From the NCBI GenBank assembly GCA_964246695.1, contig CAXTSI010000002.1, positions 3,782 through 67,781 of the forward strand: a stretch of DNA of 64,000 nucleotides, in the 5' to 3' direction. A model generated the notes under the pieces. It was not told where the DNA came from. It saw only the letters and a list, made by a program, of their open reading frames with translations, and did not search any database. Shown here in pieces: positions 24,217 through 34,900 of the stretch. The DNA comes from Stigonema sp964246695 (GTDB taxonomy: Bacteria > Cyanobacteriota > Cyanobacteriia > Cyanobacteriales > Nostocaceae). Position 1 is the stretch's first letter, and the number at the start of each line of letters is the position of its first letter. A program made the position numbers and the translations under genes.

Positions 24217-25150
24217 ATGCAAATTGACCACGACCAACTCTTCAAAGAACTTTTGTCCACGTTTTTCGTCGAATTCATCGAGTTATTCCTACCAGAAGTA
24301 GCTAGCTACCTTGAGCGTGAATCAATCACCTTTTTGCAGCAAGAGTATTTTACTGACCTGATAACTGGAGAGCGCAAAATTATCGATTTGCTGGCACTGG
24401 TAAAGTTTCGCGGACAACAGACTTGCTTTATTATTCATGTAGAAAATCAGTCTTATACTGAATCGGATTTTGCACGAAGAATGTTCTTCTATTTTGCCAA
24501 GCTACATCAAGAATATTTGCTACCTATCTATCCGGTGGTGGTATTTTCTTTTGATGAACCAAAACGAGCCGAACCCAGGCAGTATCAGGTAGAGTTCTCA
24601 AATTTAAAGGTACTGGAATTTAACTTTACCGCAATTCAATTGAATCAGCTGAACTGGCGAGATTTTCTACAACAGCAAAACCCGGTAGCAGCGGCATTGA
24701 TGGTGAGTCCAGTGCTGAAGGCGGGTTTCCCGCCGTAGGCAACTGGCGAACCCGAAGGGCAAAAATGCAAATTGCGCCACAGGATCGTCCCAAAGTAAAG
24801 GCAGAGTGTTTGCGATTACTAGCAACGCTACGACTAGATCCGGCACGGACACAGTTAATATCAGGGTTTGTGGATACATACTTGCGATTAAATGCAACAG
24901 AGGAACAGGTTTTTGGGCGTGAGCTTGATAGCATGGGTTTAATAGAGGAGGAACAAGTTATGGAAATTGTCACCAGTTGGATGGAAACTGGAATGCAACG
25001 GGGAACACAAAAGCTGGTGCTGCGGCTTTTAAATCGTCGGTTGGGAACACTTGAACCATCGCTCTTGCAGCGTGTGAGTGAATTACCATTGGAACAATTG
25101 GAGGCTTTGGGCGAGGATTTACTAGACTTCACACAAATATCAGATTTAGT
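24217..25150 (+). pseudogene. Rpn-family recombination-promoting nuclease/DUF4351 protein, interrupted
   Basis: The first part (24217-24738) has the PD-(D/E)XK core of Rpn-type putative transposases: DHDQLFKELLSTFFVEFIEL, ERKIIDLLALVKFRG and FIIHVENQS. A 56-base palindromic insertion at 24703-24758 shifts the frame and brings a stop. Beyond it the protein continues as MQIAPQDRPKVKAECLRLLA and into DUF4351 (LEPSLLQRVSELPLEQLEAL). Removing the insertion joins the two parts in frame as ALMAKMQIAP. The C-terminus after LVNWLNQ is replaced by repeat DNA. Confidence 0.8.
24703..24758. mobile_element. 56-bp palindromic repeat inserted in Rpn gene
   Basis: Begins GTGAGTCCAGTGCTG, contains the palindrome GGCGGGTTTCCCGCC and ends GGCGAACCCGAAGG. 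Its length is not a multiple of three. It belongs to the class of very small dispersed repeats known from Nostoc-type genomes, judged by style only. Confidence 0.7.
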
Positions 25151-25194
25151 GAATTGGTTGAATCAACCTGGAGGCACATCGCTTGATCGTAAGA

Positions 25195-25330
25195 GCGCGA
25201 TCGGCTTTGCTGCTGCTTTTGCGCGATCGCTAGTTTTACAGTTGTTGCATTTACTATTAGCTGCACCTAACGCTAGCAACAGCAAGATATGCTGGAGACG
25301 ACTGTGTGTCTCTTCGAGATGCGATCGCTA
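25195..25330. repeat. HIP1-containing dispersed repeat, copy B (diverged)
   Basis: Starts AAGAGCGCGATCGGCTTTGC, shares the TTTACAGTTGTTG core with copies A and C, then diverges and ends near GATGCGATCGCTACC. It directly follows the DUF4351 end of the Rpn gene. Confidence 0.6.
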
Positions 25331-25377
25331 CCGCACTGCTTGTACTGAGGGATGCGAGAGTAGTTTTTGCGAGGTTT

Positions 25378-25620
25378 TTGGGCGTGAGCTTGATAGCATG
25401 GGTTTAATAGAGGAGGAACAAGTTATGGAAATTGTCACCAGTTGGATGGAAACACCGAATGCAAAAGCTGGTGCTGCGGCAGTTAAATCGTCGGTTGGGA
25501 ACACTTGAACCATCGCTCTTGCAGCGTGTGAGTGAATTACCATTGGAACAATTGGAGGCTTTGGGCGAGGATTTACTAGACTTCACACAAATATCAGATT
25601 TAGTGAATTGGTTGAATCAA
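25378..25620 (+). pseudogene. Fragment of Rpn/DUF4351 gene, copy C
   Basis: From FGRELDSMGLIEEEQVMEIV through SELPLEQLEALGEDLL, near-identical DNA to 24917-25160. It carries the same frame break after SWMET as copy A at 20460, so copies A and C share a common damaged ancestor. Confidence 0.75.
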
Positions 25621-25640
25621 CCTGGAGGCACATCGCTTGA

Positions 25641-25796
25641 TCGTAAGAGCGCGATCGGCTTTGCTGCTGCTTTTGCGCGATCGCCAGCTTTACAGTTGTT
25701 GAATTTACCATTAGCTGCACCCAATGCGTGCAAGAGCGCGATCTGCCGGAGGCGGCTGCTTTTCGTAGGGAAGCACTCGCGATCGCTCCTGTAACG
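25641..25796. repeat. HIP1-containing dispersed repeat, copy C
   Basis: Starts like copy B (AAGAGCGCGATCGGCTTTGC) and continues like copy A through CAGCTTTACAGTTGTTGAAT, ending at GCGATCGC where a TPR fragment begins. A mosaic of the other two copies. Confidence 0.7.
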
Positions 25797-26094
25797 TCTT
25801 TTAACAGAGAACGGGCGTAACACCGGCTACTGTATGTTCTTGCATCGTCAGGTTGAAGTCGAATTGCTTCATTTAAATCTGCAATTCCCCCCTGATAATC
25901 TTTCAAGTTAGTGCGTACAACACCTCGGCTTAAGTAGGTTAGATAATTAGGCTTAAAGTCAATCGCCTTTTTAAATGCTTGCATAGCCGCAGAGTAGCGT
26001 TTTAATTTGTAGAGTATCCAACCTCGCTGTAAATAAAGGTTAACACCGTTGTTGTTGTACTCAATTGCCTTATCAATTGCTGCTAGTTTGTATC
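25795..26094 (-). pseudogene. TPR fragment of a trypsin-TPR paralog
   Basis: On the minus strand from about 26094 it reads two and a half TPR units (LKRYSAAMQAFKKAIDFKPN, then YQGGIADLNEAIRLQPDDAR, then YARSLLKDVTGAIA). It breaks off at GCGATCGC, where an intact TPR would continue GAIADYNQAI. No protease domain is present. Confidence 0.7.
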
Positions 26095-26428
26095 AGGAAT
26101 ATTTTGGCGATCGCTTGTAGCAACACCCAATTTACTAATAAGTAGGAGGACATAAATAATTTTTTGTCTCACGCAAAGACGCAAAGAAGAACACCAAGTA
26201 AAGGACTTTTGCTAGAAATTTAATGATTCATAAACTCAAGTATCTCTATTCTCTGCGTCCTCTGCGCCTCTGCGGTTATAAAAGAAATATTAGGCATAAA
26301 AACAATGGAATTTGACAACTATTATAAAGTTGGTGGCAGCTTAAATGCCAATCATCGCACCTATGTAGTCCGAAAAGCTGACGAACAAATCTTTGAGTTT
26401 TTAAAAGCTGGAGAATATTGTTTCGTTT

Positions 26429-26550
26429 CTGATATCTTGCACCATTCTCAACAAGGTGAGAGAAACCGGGTTTATAAACGATAAATTAAGGGTTTCAACT
26501 TTACATATTCGCAATAAACCCGGTATAAGAGCGGTGGTGCAAGATGTGAG
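26429..26550. mobile_element. MITE (CTTGCACC family), copy 2, 122 bp, TSD GTTT
   Basis: Ends CTGATATCTTGCACC and GGTGCAAGATGTGAG; flanked by GTTT at 26425-26428 and 26551-26554. It introduces a TAA at 26482-26484. Removing it with one GTTT gives the expected coding CFVFNSRQMGKSS. Confidence 0.9.
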
Positions 26551-28239
26551 GTTTTTAACTCGCGACAGATGGGCAAATCTAGTTTGCGAGTCCAAACGAT
26601 GAAAAAACTGAGAGCAGAAGGAATAAAATGTGCTTCTATTGATCTGACACTCATCGGTAGTCATGTCAGTCAAGAAAAATGGTACAAAGGATTTGCGAAT
26701 CAGTTGTTATCCAGTTTTGAAATAGATGAAATTGATTTCAATAGCTGGTGGAATAGTCATCATGGATGGACAGATTTACAACGATTAAACCTGCTCATTG
26801 AGTCCGTATTACTGAAGAAATTCGCGTCAAATATTGTCATTTTTATTGATGAAATTGATACCCTGAACAAAAGTGAGTTTAAGGATGACTTTTTTGCTTT
26901 TATTCGCGCTTGTTATAATCAACGAGCCGATCGGGCAAAATACGATCGCTTGACTTTTTGTTTACTAGGAGTTGCGACACCAGGAGATTTGATTCAAGAA
27001 AGAGAGCGTACACCGTTTAATATTGGTAGTTCAATAGAGTTAACTGGGTTTAGCTTTGCGGAAGCAAAGGATGCATTAATTCCTGGATTAGAGGGAGTAG
27101 AATATCCTGAAACTGTCTTACAAGAGGTGTTAAATTGGACTGGTGGACAACCATTTCTTACCCAGAGGTTATGCAGTCTCATTGTACAAAGACCAGAAAG
27201 CAGCAAGCTTAATATTGATGAGTTAGTTCAAAATTGTATTATCCAGAATTGGGAATCTCAAGATGAACCAGAGCATTTACGCACGATACGCGATCGCCTG
27301 TTACGGAATGAACAAAAAGCTGCTAGGCTACTAGGATTGTATCAGCAAGTTTTGAATTCTAACACCTCTTCCCCAGGCGAATGGGTTATGATAGATGGGA
27401 GTCATGAGCAAACAGAATTAAGACTATCAGGTTTAGTAGTCAAAAAAGATAATTATTTAAAAGTATATAATCCGATTTATCAAGCAGTTTTTGATCGTGA
27501 TTGGCTGAAGCACGAATTAGACAAATTGCGCCCATATAGTGAAGCAATCAACAACTGGTTAAATTACGATCGCAATTCATCGGGGTTATTGCGAGGTAAA
27601 GCCTTAGATGATGCTCAATCATGGGCTGTAGGTAAAAGTTTAAGTACTTGGGATTATGAGTTTCTACAAGAAAGTCAAAAACTAGAAAACGAAGCACAAA
27701 TCGCGGTAAATCACAAATTAACAGCAGCTAATCAAAAATTGGCTGAAGCGAATGAGAAAGCTCAACTAAAATTGGCTAAAGCAAATCAAAAGGCGAAGTT
27801 TATAATTTGGATAGGGGGAAGTATTGCAACTATCCTGATACTTGTGAGTGCTATCTTGGGACAGAACTTACGGAGAACAGCCGAAGCCACAAGACTCACA
27901 CAGGCTGGGGATAATGCCGCGCAACAGTTTAAATCTAAACAACTTGAAGCTTTACTTTCAGCCATGAAGACTGGTGAAGATTTGAAAGACCTTGTTAAGG
28001 ATAAGCGATCGCTGGCAGAATACCAAACAATTACTCCCTTGTCTGCTTTAGCGAATATTCTCGTCAATATTCGTGAACATAATCAAATCGACAGCGGTCA
28101 AACAATACTCAACAGTCTCAGTTTCAGTCCCGATGGTAAAATCATAGCTTCTGCTGGTGATGACGGCACTGTTAAACTTTGGCATCAGAATGGGACTCTG
28201 ATTAAAACCCTCACTGGGCATAACAATAAGGTGACTAGC

Positions 28240-28360
28240 CTGATATCTTGCACCAGCATCAAAAACCGGGTTTCTTGCAAATATTCAAGGCTGAGACCCT
28301 TTATTTGTGGTTGAGAAACCCGGTTTTTTAGGTCTTATTGAGAATGGTGCAAGATCTGAG
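28240..28360. mobile_element. MITE (CTTGCACC family), copy 3, 121 bp, TSD TAGC
   Basis: Ends CTGATATCTTGCACC and GGTGCAAGATCTGAG; flanked by TAGC at 28236-28239 and 28361-28364. The interior has an AAACCGGGTTTC / GAAACCCGGTTT inverted repeat. Removing it with one TAGC restores VTSATFSPD, a normal WD40 junction, and the frame. Confidence 0.9.
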
Positions 28361-29518
28361 TAGCGCTACATTCAGCCCCGATAGTAAAATTATTGCCTCT
28401 GGTAGCGAAGACGGAACTGTTAAACTCTGGAAATTGGATGGGATGATGACAACCCTCCCTGGGGATCAAGGTAGGGCGATCGGCGCTACATTCAATTTTG
28501 ATGGGACTATTGCCTCTGGTAGCAAAGACGGAACTGTTAAACTCTGGAAATTGGATGGGACTCTCATTAAAACCTTATCCATGCAAAGTCATTCAGTAAC
28601 AAGCATAAGTTTCAGCCCGGATGGCAAAATTATTGCTTCTGGAAGCTATGACGGTACTGTCAAACTTTGGCAGCGGGATGGAACTCCGATTACAACTCTG
28701 AAAGTCAATTCACTTTTGGTAGTAACAAGTGTCAGTTTCAGCCCTGATGGCAAAATTATTGCTGCTGGTGGTGATGACGGAACTATCAAACTTTGGAAAC
28801 GAGATGGGACTCTGATTGCCACTCTGCGGGAGCATAGAAATTGGGTGACAAGTGTCAGTTTCAGCCCGGATGGTAAAATCATTGCTTCTGGTGGTGATGA
28901 TGCAACTATCAAACTTTGGCATCTGGATGGGACTCTACTCGCCACCCTGACTGGTCATAAAAAGAATATTAATGGCGTTAGTTTCAGCCCTGATGGTAAA
29001 ATCATTGCTACTAGTAGTGATGACCGAACTATCAAACTCTGGAAGTGGGATGGAAGCAAGTGGGATCAAACCCCTACCACCCTCATTGGACATAGCGGTG
29101 CAGTCACAAGCGTTAGTTTTAGCCCCGATGGAGAAATCATAGCTTCTGCAAGCGTTGACAAAACTATCAAACTTTGGAAACCCAATGGGACTCTCATTAC
29201 TACTCTCACTGGACATAGCAATGCAGTAACAAACGCTACATTCAGCCCCGATGGTATCCTTGCCTCTATCAGTAAGGATGGGAGAGTGATTTTGTGGAGT
29301 TTGAATCTAGATAATTTACTAACGCAGGGATGTCAATGGCTCCAAAATTATTTTATCACTCATCCTGATGCTCTCAAGACCTTAAAAGTATGCGATCGCA
29401 AGTCTAGCACTCCTAAATAATTCGTGAAATCCTCTCTTTCTTTCCTTCCTTCGCGCTCTTTGTGCCTTTGCGGTTCGTTAAAAAAGATTAATTCTGACTC
29501 CACAGATAGGACTGCTGT

Positions 29519-29631
29519 CAATACGGTTCGGTTAAGAGTTGTTGGTGAGGATTACATAGGTGTAGAGACGCGACCGATCGCGTCTCTACAGAAGTTATCG
29601 GTATGTAGATTATCTTATCCGAACCGTATTG
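29519..29631. mobile_element. Small inverted-repeat element (AATACGGTTC family), copy 1, 10-bp TSD
   Basis: Ends CAATACGGTTCGGTTAAG (29519-29536) and CTTATCCGAACCGTATTG (29614-29631), 113 bp. Flanked by the perfect direct repeat GGACTGCTGT at 29509-29518 and 29632-29641. The interior carries the palindrome GTAGAGACGCG/CGCGTCTCTAC around CGATCG. Confidence 0.8.
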
Positions 29632-29683
29632 GGACTGCTGTAGCAATCAAAATTCATGAGTCACGATAACAACATCCTCAAAA

Positions 29684-29754
29684 GCGGGCGATGGGACTCG
29701 AACCCACGACGTTCAGCATGGGAAGCTGACATTCTACCACTGAATTACACCCGC
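29684..29754 (-). tRNA. tRNA-Gly (anticodon CCC)
   Basis: 71 bases on the minus strand with acceptor GCGGGTG/CGCCCGC (one mismatch), D-arm containing AGTGGTAGA, anticodon stem TCAGC/GCTGA with loop TTCCCAT, and T-arm CGTGGGTTCGAGTCCCATC. The anticodon is read as CCC. CCA is not encoded. Confidence 0.93.
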
Positions 29755-30036
29755 AAATTGCCATCAGCCAGAATAAGACTAATACATATAATACCACCAT
29801 TTATCTATTTTAGCTAGCAGGTGGCAGATTCACCATAATTGCAACCGCAGACGGACGCAGATAATTCTCTGTTCTATCTGCGTCGAGGGTGCGGTTCAAA
29901 ATCAGTAGCATTTATTTTATCCCAAAAATGAATAAACCCAGACAGAGTCAGGAACTTGACAAAGCCAAAAGCGCGTGGCAAATTAGAGGTAAATTGGTTT
30001 AAACTTATTTACCTAATCTACAAGTAACTTTACAAA

Positions 30037-30360
30037 ATGCAGAAAGAGGAAGCCGTGCGGTTTCTCACTGCTATAGGTGCCCCCGCGCGCCTCGAGCTGA
30101 TCTCATTGTTATTTCATCAAGGACGCAGTAATGTAGGCGACATTGCCCGAAAGTTTCGTCTCAGTCGTCCTGCCATTTCTCATCATTTGAAAGTTCTCAA
30201 GGAGGCTGGGGTAATTGAGTATGAGAAGGTAGGTCAGGAAGGTTTTTACTGGTTGAATAGGGTGCGCTTAATATCTGGACTGCGGGCGATCGCTGATGGA
30301 ATTGAGCGTTTTCAACCAGACTCGCCTTGCGACAAACCTGACGATCGTCAGTGCCATTGA
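30037..30360 (+). CDS. ArsR-family transcriptional regulator
   Basis: 107 residues. Winged helix with the recognition region LSRPAISHHLKVLKEAGVIE (about 47-66) and the opening ALGAPARLELI-like stretch of ArsR repressors (here AIGAPARLELISLL). No CxC metal motif is seen in the alpha-3 position; two cysteines lie at the very end. It stands 117 bases before the RND efflux operon in the same direction and probably controls it. Confidence 0.88.
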   Translation: MQKEEAVRFLTAIGAPARLELISLLFHQGRSNVGDIARKFRLSRPAISHHLKVLKEAGVIEYEKVGQEGFYWLNRVRLISGLRAIADGIERFQPDSPCDKPDDRQCH

Positions 30361-30477
30361 AGGCAATGCTGGCTAGGGGATCGTATTCTTAAACATAAGT
30401 TAATATACGGTTATAGATTGTAAATTTTTTAATAAAAGTCAAAGTAAAATTGCGTAGGCTGAAACGGAGGTGTTACT

Positions 30478-31893
30478 GTGACTAATAAACCTTTCACAGA
30501 AGTTGAATCTGAAGAACCAGAGGTAGTTGAGAACACCACTTGGATAGAGAAAAAACGATTTTCCAAGCAGCGTACACGCGTACGTTGGCTGATGCCACTA
30601 TTCTTAGGCACTGGCTTGGGGATAGGAATCACCTTTGTTGGTATGCAACTGCTACATAACCCAATTAAGGGTTCTACTGCCAAATCGCCACCACAAGCGT
30701 CTCTCACCCTGCCAACTGTTACCGTCGCCATGGCAGTAACAACCCGCATCGCCCGCAGCCTCAGCAGTACAGGTACTGTCGCTGCCCGCGAACATATCTT
30801 GGTTTTGCCGCAAACCAGTGGCTTGCAAATCAAGAAAATTTTAGTCAATGAGGGCAAACAGATAAAAGCCGGAGAGGTGCTAGCAATCTTGGACGATTCG
30901 GTACTGCAAACACAAATCGACCAAGCAAAGGCAAAGGTACAATCTGACAAAGGACTGTTTGAGCAAAAACAAGCTGCCCTAGCGACTGCCCGCGCCAACG
31001 TTGCCCAAGCCCGCGCTAACGTTGCCCAAGCCCGCGCCAGCGAAAAAGACGCCCTCGTGAAACTCAAAAATTACCAACAGCTAGGTGACGCCGGAGCAAT
31101 TAGTCGCGAGCAATTAGACGATCGCGCCACCAATGCTACGACAAAAAAAGAAGCAGTCAACGCCGCAGTCGAAGCAGTCAACGCCGCAGTAGCAACTATC
31201 GGTAGCGCCAAGGCAAATGTTAACAGCGCCCAAGCCGACGTCCAAAATAGTGCTGCTAAAGTGGCACAACTGCAAACACAGTTAGGACAAACGTTAGTTC
31301 GGGCGCCAGTTGCGGGAATAATAGCTAAAAAGAATGTCGAGGTTGGCGATGTGACTAGCACAAAACAACTATTTGAAATTATTCGCGATGGGGCGCTGGA
31401 ACTACAGGCACAAATTCCAGAAGTGCAGTTGCCGCAAGTAGCAATTGGCGCATCAGCACAAATTACCTCCGATAGCGATCGCCGCGTCCGTTTAGATGGA
31501 ATTGTACGGGAAATATCGCCCCAAGTTGACGAGAAAAATCGCAAGGCGATCGTCAAAATTAATTTGCCACCAACACCCCTGCTGCGTCCGGGGATGTTTG
31601 CCCGTGCGGCAATTACTACCAATACAGTTATGTCCGTCAGCGTACCTGCTAAAGCAGTGCTACCGCAACCAGATGGCAAAGCCATTGTTTTCACCCTATC
31701 AGGTGAAGACACACAAAAGTCCGAAGCTTTAAAAACAGTAAAGGTATACATAGTTAAAGCTACAAAAGTGCAAGTAGGAGAAATTATCAGAGGTGGCGAC
31801 ATCGAAATTAGCCAAGGTCTAAATCCAGGCGTTCGCGTGGTTACTGTCGGTGCGCCATATCTCAAAGATGGCGATCGCGTACAAGTTCCTTAG
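30478..31893 (+). CDS. RND efflux periplasmic adaptor (membrane fusion protein)
   Basis: 471 residues starting at GTG 30478 with GGAGG 7-8 bases upstream. A membrane anchor (LMPLFLGTGLGIGITFVGM, about 37-55), then the HlyD/AcrA layout: barrel-sandwich half (ILVNEGKQIKAGEVLAILDD), a long alanine-rich coiled-coil hairpin (about 150-255, with ARANVAQARANVAQARA), second lipoyl half (LVRAPVAGIIAKKNVEVGDV) and beta-barrel. It links the RND pump to an outer-membrane channel. Followed after 97 bases by the pump gene. Confidence 0.93.
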   Translation: MTNKPFTEVESEEPEVVENTTWIEKKRFSKQRTRVRWLMPLFLGTGLGIGITFVGMQLLHNPIKGSTAKSPPQASLTLPTVTVAMAVTTRIARSLSSTGTVAAREHILVLPQTSGLQIKKILVNEGKQIKAGEVLAILDDSVLQTQIDQAKAKVQSDKGLFEQKQAALATARANVAQARANVAQARASEKDALVKLKNYQQLGDAGAISREQLDDRATNATTKKEAVNAAVEAVNAAVATIGSAKANVNSAQADVQNSAAKVAQLQTQLGQTLVRAPVAGIIAKKNVEVGDVTSTKQLFEIIRDGALELQAQIPEVQLPQVAIGASAQITSDSDRRVRLDGIVREISPQVDEKNRKAIVKINLPPTPLLRPGMFARAAITTNTVMSVSVPAKAVLPQPDGKAIVFTLSGEDTQKSEALKTVKVYIVKATKVQVGEIIRGGDIEISQGLNPGVRVVTVGAPYLKDGDRVQVP

Positions 31894-31904
31894 TCATTTG
31901 TTGA

Positions 31905-31985
31905 TTGTTCATTGCTAATGGCTAATTGCTAATTGTCAATTATTACCATTAGCCATTAGCCATTAGCCATTAGCAATTAGCCAAT
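31905..31985. repeat. Heptamer short tandem repeats between adaptor and pump genes
   Basis: TGCTAATGGCTAATTGCTAA and four ATTAGCC units. The two arms are complementary and can fold into a hairpin inside the presumed operon. Confidence 0.8.
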
Positions 31986-31990
31986 ATAAT

Positions 31991-34900
31991 ATGTCCTTCA
32001 ACATCTCATCTTGGTCGATTAAAAAACCCGTTCCGACAATAGTTTTATTTTTAGTTTTAACTATAGTTGGTTGGTTTTCCTTCATGACGTTGGGGATTGA
32101 TACCAACCCGAATATTGATGTTCCCACAGTTTCAGTGACGGTAACGCAGCCTGGGGCGGGTCCGGCGGAATTGGAATCGCAAGTGACAAAAAAGGTAGAA
32201 GATTCCGTTGCAGCATTAGGCAATATCGACTACATGCTTTCGACGGTCAACGATGGAATTTCTTCCACCGTCATCAACTTTCTTTTGGGAACAAATACCG
32301 ATCGCGCTACCAACGATGTTCGCAACGCCGTTGCTCAAATTCGGCAAAATCTCCCCCAAGACATTAATGAACCAATTGTCAAACGGCTGGATTTTGCTGG
32401 AGGTCCGATTATGACCTATGCGGTCACCTCCGACAAGCAATCGGTAGAAGAACTTAGTAATCTGGTTGACCAAACTATTAGCCGTGCCTTATTAGCTGTG
32501 CCAGGAGTGGCACAAATTAAGCGCGTCGGAGGTGTTGATCGAGAAATTCGCATCAACCTCGATCCCGGACGTTTGCAAAGTCTGGGGATCACCGCGACTC
32601 AGGTTAACGATCAAATCCGCAGTCTCAATATTAACTTACCAGGTGGTCGTACTGAATTAGGCGGGAGCGAACAAAGTATCCGCACCCTAGGTAGTGCCCC
32701 AAATGTTAATGTCTTGAAAACCTATGAAATTATCCTGACAAACGGTGGTTCCGTACCGTTGACGAGTTTGGGAACGGTAGAAGACAGTTATGCCGAAATC
32801 CGTCAAACTGCTCGCTTGAATAAAAAACCCGTCGTCGCCTTACAAGTGTTGCGGAGTACTGGCAGCGTTACGGTAACAGTGGAACAAGGAGTGAAAGATG
32901 CAATCGCAAAACTGCAAAAAACCCTGCCGACGGATGTCAAGCTGGAAATAATTTTCACAAGAGCTGCTTATGTCCGTGAAACTTATCAAAGCACCATTGA
33001 AGACTTGTTAATTGCGTCTGTGTTGGCAGTCATCACGATTCTCGTATTTTTACGTAACTGGAGAGCTACATTAATTACGGGCGTAGCACTACCACTGTCA
33101 ATAATTCCTACCTTTGCCGTCATTCAGGCACTGGGTTATACCCTAAACAGTATGACCTTGCTAGCATTGGCGCTGGCGGTAGGTAACTTAGTGGATGATG
33201 CCGTCGTAGAAATTGAAAACATGGAACGGCATATGGAAATGGGCAAAGACCCAGTTCAGGCAGCAATCGATTCTGCCGAAGAAGTGGGTTTGGCAGTGAT
33301 CGCTTGCTCAGCAACCATTGTCGCTGTGTTTTTGCCTGTTGCTTTTATGGGTGGCATTCCCGGTCAATTTTTCCAACCCTTTGGCGTTACTGTTTCTGTT
33401 GCCACGATTTTCTCAACTTTCGTCGCCCGGATGGTTACCCCGATGATGGGGGCGTATTTACTGGAGAATACCTACAAGAAGCACGATCAAAAAAAGACAA
33501 ATTCTTCCGTAAGCGTCGCCCCCAAAAGGCGGCGCTTTCAACCTTATAAATCTCTGTTAACTTGGGCATTACGCCACAGATTGACCACGATTATCTTTGC
33601 CTTAGCATTCTTTGTTGGCAGTCTCATGCTCGTTCCTTTGATTCCCAAAGGTTTTGTTGATAATGGAGACATAGGTATTTCTACTGTCGGTATAGAACTA
33701 CCTCCTGGTTCTACATTGGTAGATACCAACAAAGTTGTAGAACAGGCAACAAACATGCTCCGGGAAAACCCCAAGGTGGGCAGTGCGGTGGAAAGTGTGC
33801 TCGCTACAGAAGAGTTAGATTCTGCTACCCTCACTGTTAAATTTAAGCCGAAAGAAGAACGCCACGGGATTTCGCAAGTGAAGTTTGAACAGTTCGTGCG
33901 TAGCGATTTTCAAAAAATCCCTGGTGCGAGAGTGAGTTTTCAGGCACAAGGTGGGGCTGGTAGTCGGAAAGATTTAACGATTCTGCTCAAAAGTGAAAAT
34001 GCTGAAGCATTGAATGAAGGTGCTGATGCTTTGGAAAGGCAGATGCGGACAGTACCAGGTTTGGTGGATGTGACTTCTACTGCGAGTTTGGTACAACCAG
34101 AAATTTTGGTAGTTCCCAATCCGCAACAAGCAGCAGATTTGGGGGTGACAGTGCAATCAATCGCCCGGACTGCGTCATTGGCGACCATTGGCGATCGCGA
34201 TTCGAGTTTGGCAAAATTTAATTTAAGCGATCGCCAAATTCCGATTCGCGTCCAAATCGACCCGAAAGCCAAAGAAGACATCAATACCCTCAGAAATCTC
34301 CAAGTTCCCAGTCAAAATGGCAGCTTAGTTCCTTTAGTAGCGGTAGCAGATATCCGTCTTGGCAGTGGACCTGCGCAAATTAATCGTTACGATCGCTACC
34401 GTCAAGTTTCTATAGAAGCTAACTTGCAGCAAGGTACTTCTTTGGGCGATGCAGTGCAAGCAGTTAACAAGCTGCCTGCCCTGCAACACTTACCGCCTGG
34501 AGTCGTGCAGCAACCAGCTGGCGATGCCAAGATTATGGGGGAAATTTTTGGTCGCTTTGGAACTGCCTTGGCGCTGGCGTTAATGTCTATCTATGCCATT
34601 CTTGTCTTGCTGTATAACAGCTTCCTCCATCCCCTGACAATTATGATGGCATTGCCGTTTTGTTTAGGTGGCGCCCTGCTGGGGTTGATGGTTGCTCAAA
34701 AAGCCTTGGGATTGTACGCCCTGATTGGGATGGTGCTATTGATGGGGATTGTGACCAAAAACTCGATTCTGCTGGTAGACTATACTATGATCAATTTGGC
34801 AGAAGGAAAGACTCAACGTCAGGCGCTGCTAGATGCTGGGGTGTCGCGCCTGCGACCGATTTTGATGACTTCGATCGCAACTATTGCAGGTATCTTACCC

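Larger units (their letters stand above)
26305..29420 (+). pseudogene. AAA-like ATPase/WD40 repeat protein split by two MITEs
   Basis: Three coding parts: 26305-26484 (N-terminus, MEFDNYYKVGGSLNANHRTY), 26555-28235 (P-loop SRQMGKSSLRVQ, Walker B-like IVIFIDEID, ATPase C-terminal region, coiled coil, membrane helix IWIGGSIATILILVSAI, first WD40 unit) and 28361-29420 (eight more WD40 units of the form SPDGKIIASGxDDGTIKLW). The two gaps are copies of one small element with 4-base duplications. Excising both leaves 2865 bases, 955 codons with the stop, in one frame. The original was therefore a 954-residue membrane-anchored AAA_35-type NTPase with a WD40 propeller, a family common in filamentous cyanobacteria. 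The middle and last parts remain long open frames. Confidence 0.88.

Noticed and set aside
25583..25823. Basic, Arg/Ser-rich peptides across the HIP1-containing repeats
   Set aside because: They are translations of the dispersed repeat, seen in the same form at 21911-22029; not genes.
29424..29669. 81-codon frame after the WD40 gene
   Set aside because: Spans a small inverted-repeat element and its 10-base duplications; chance frame.
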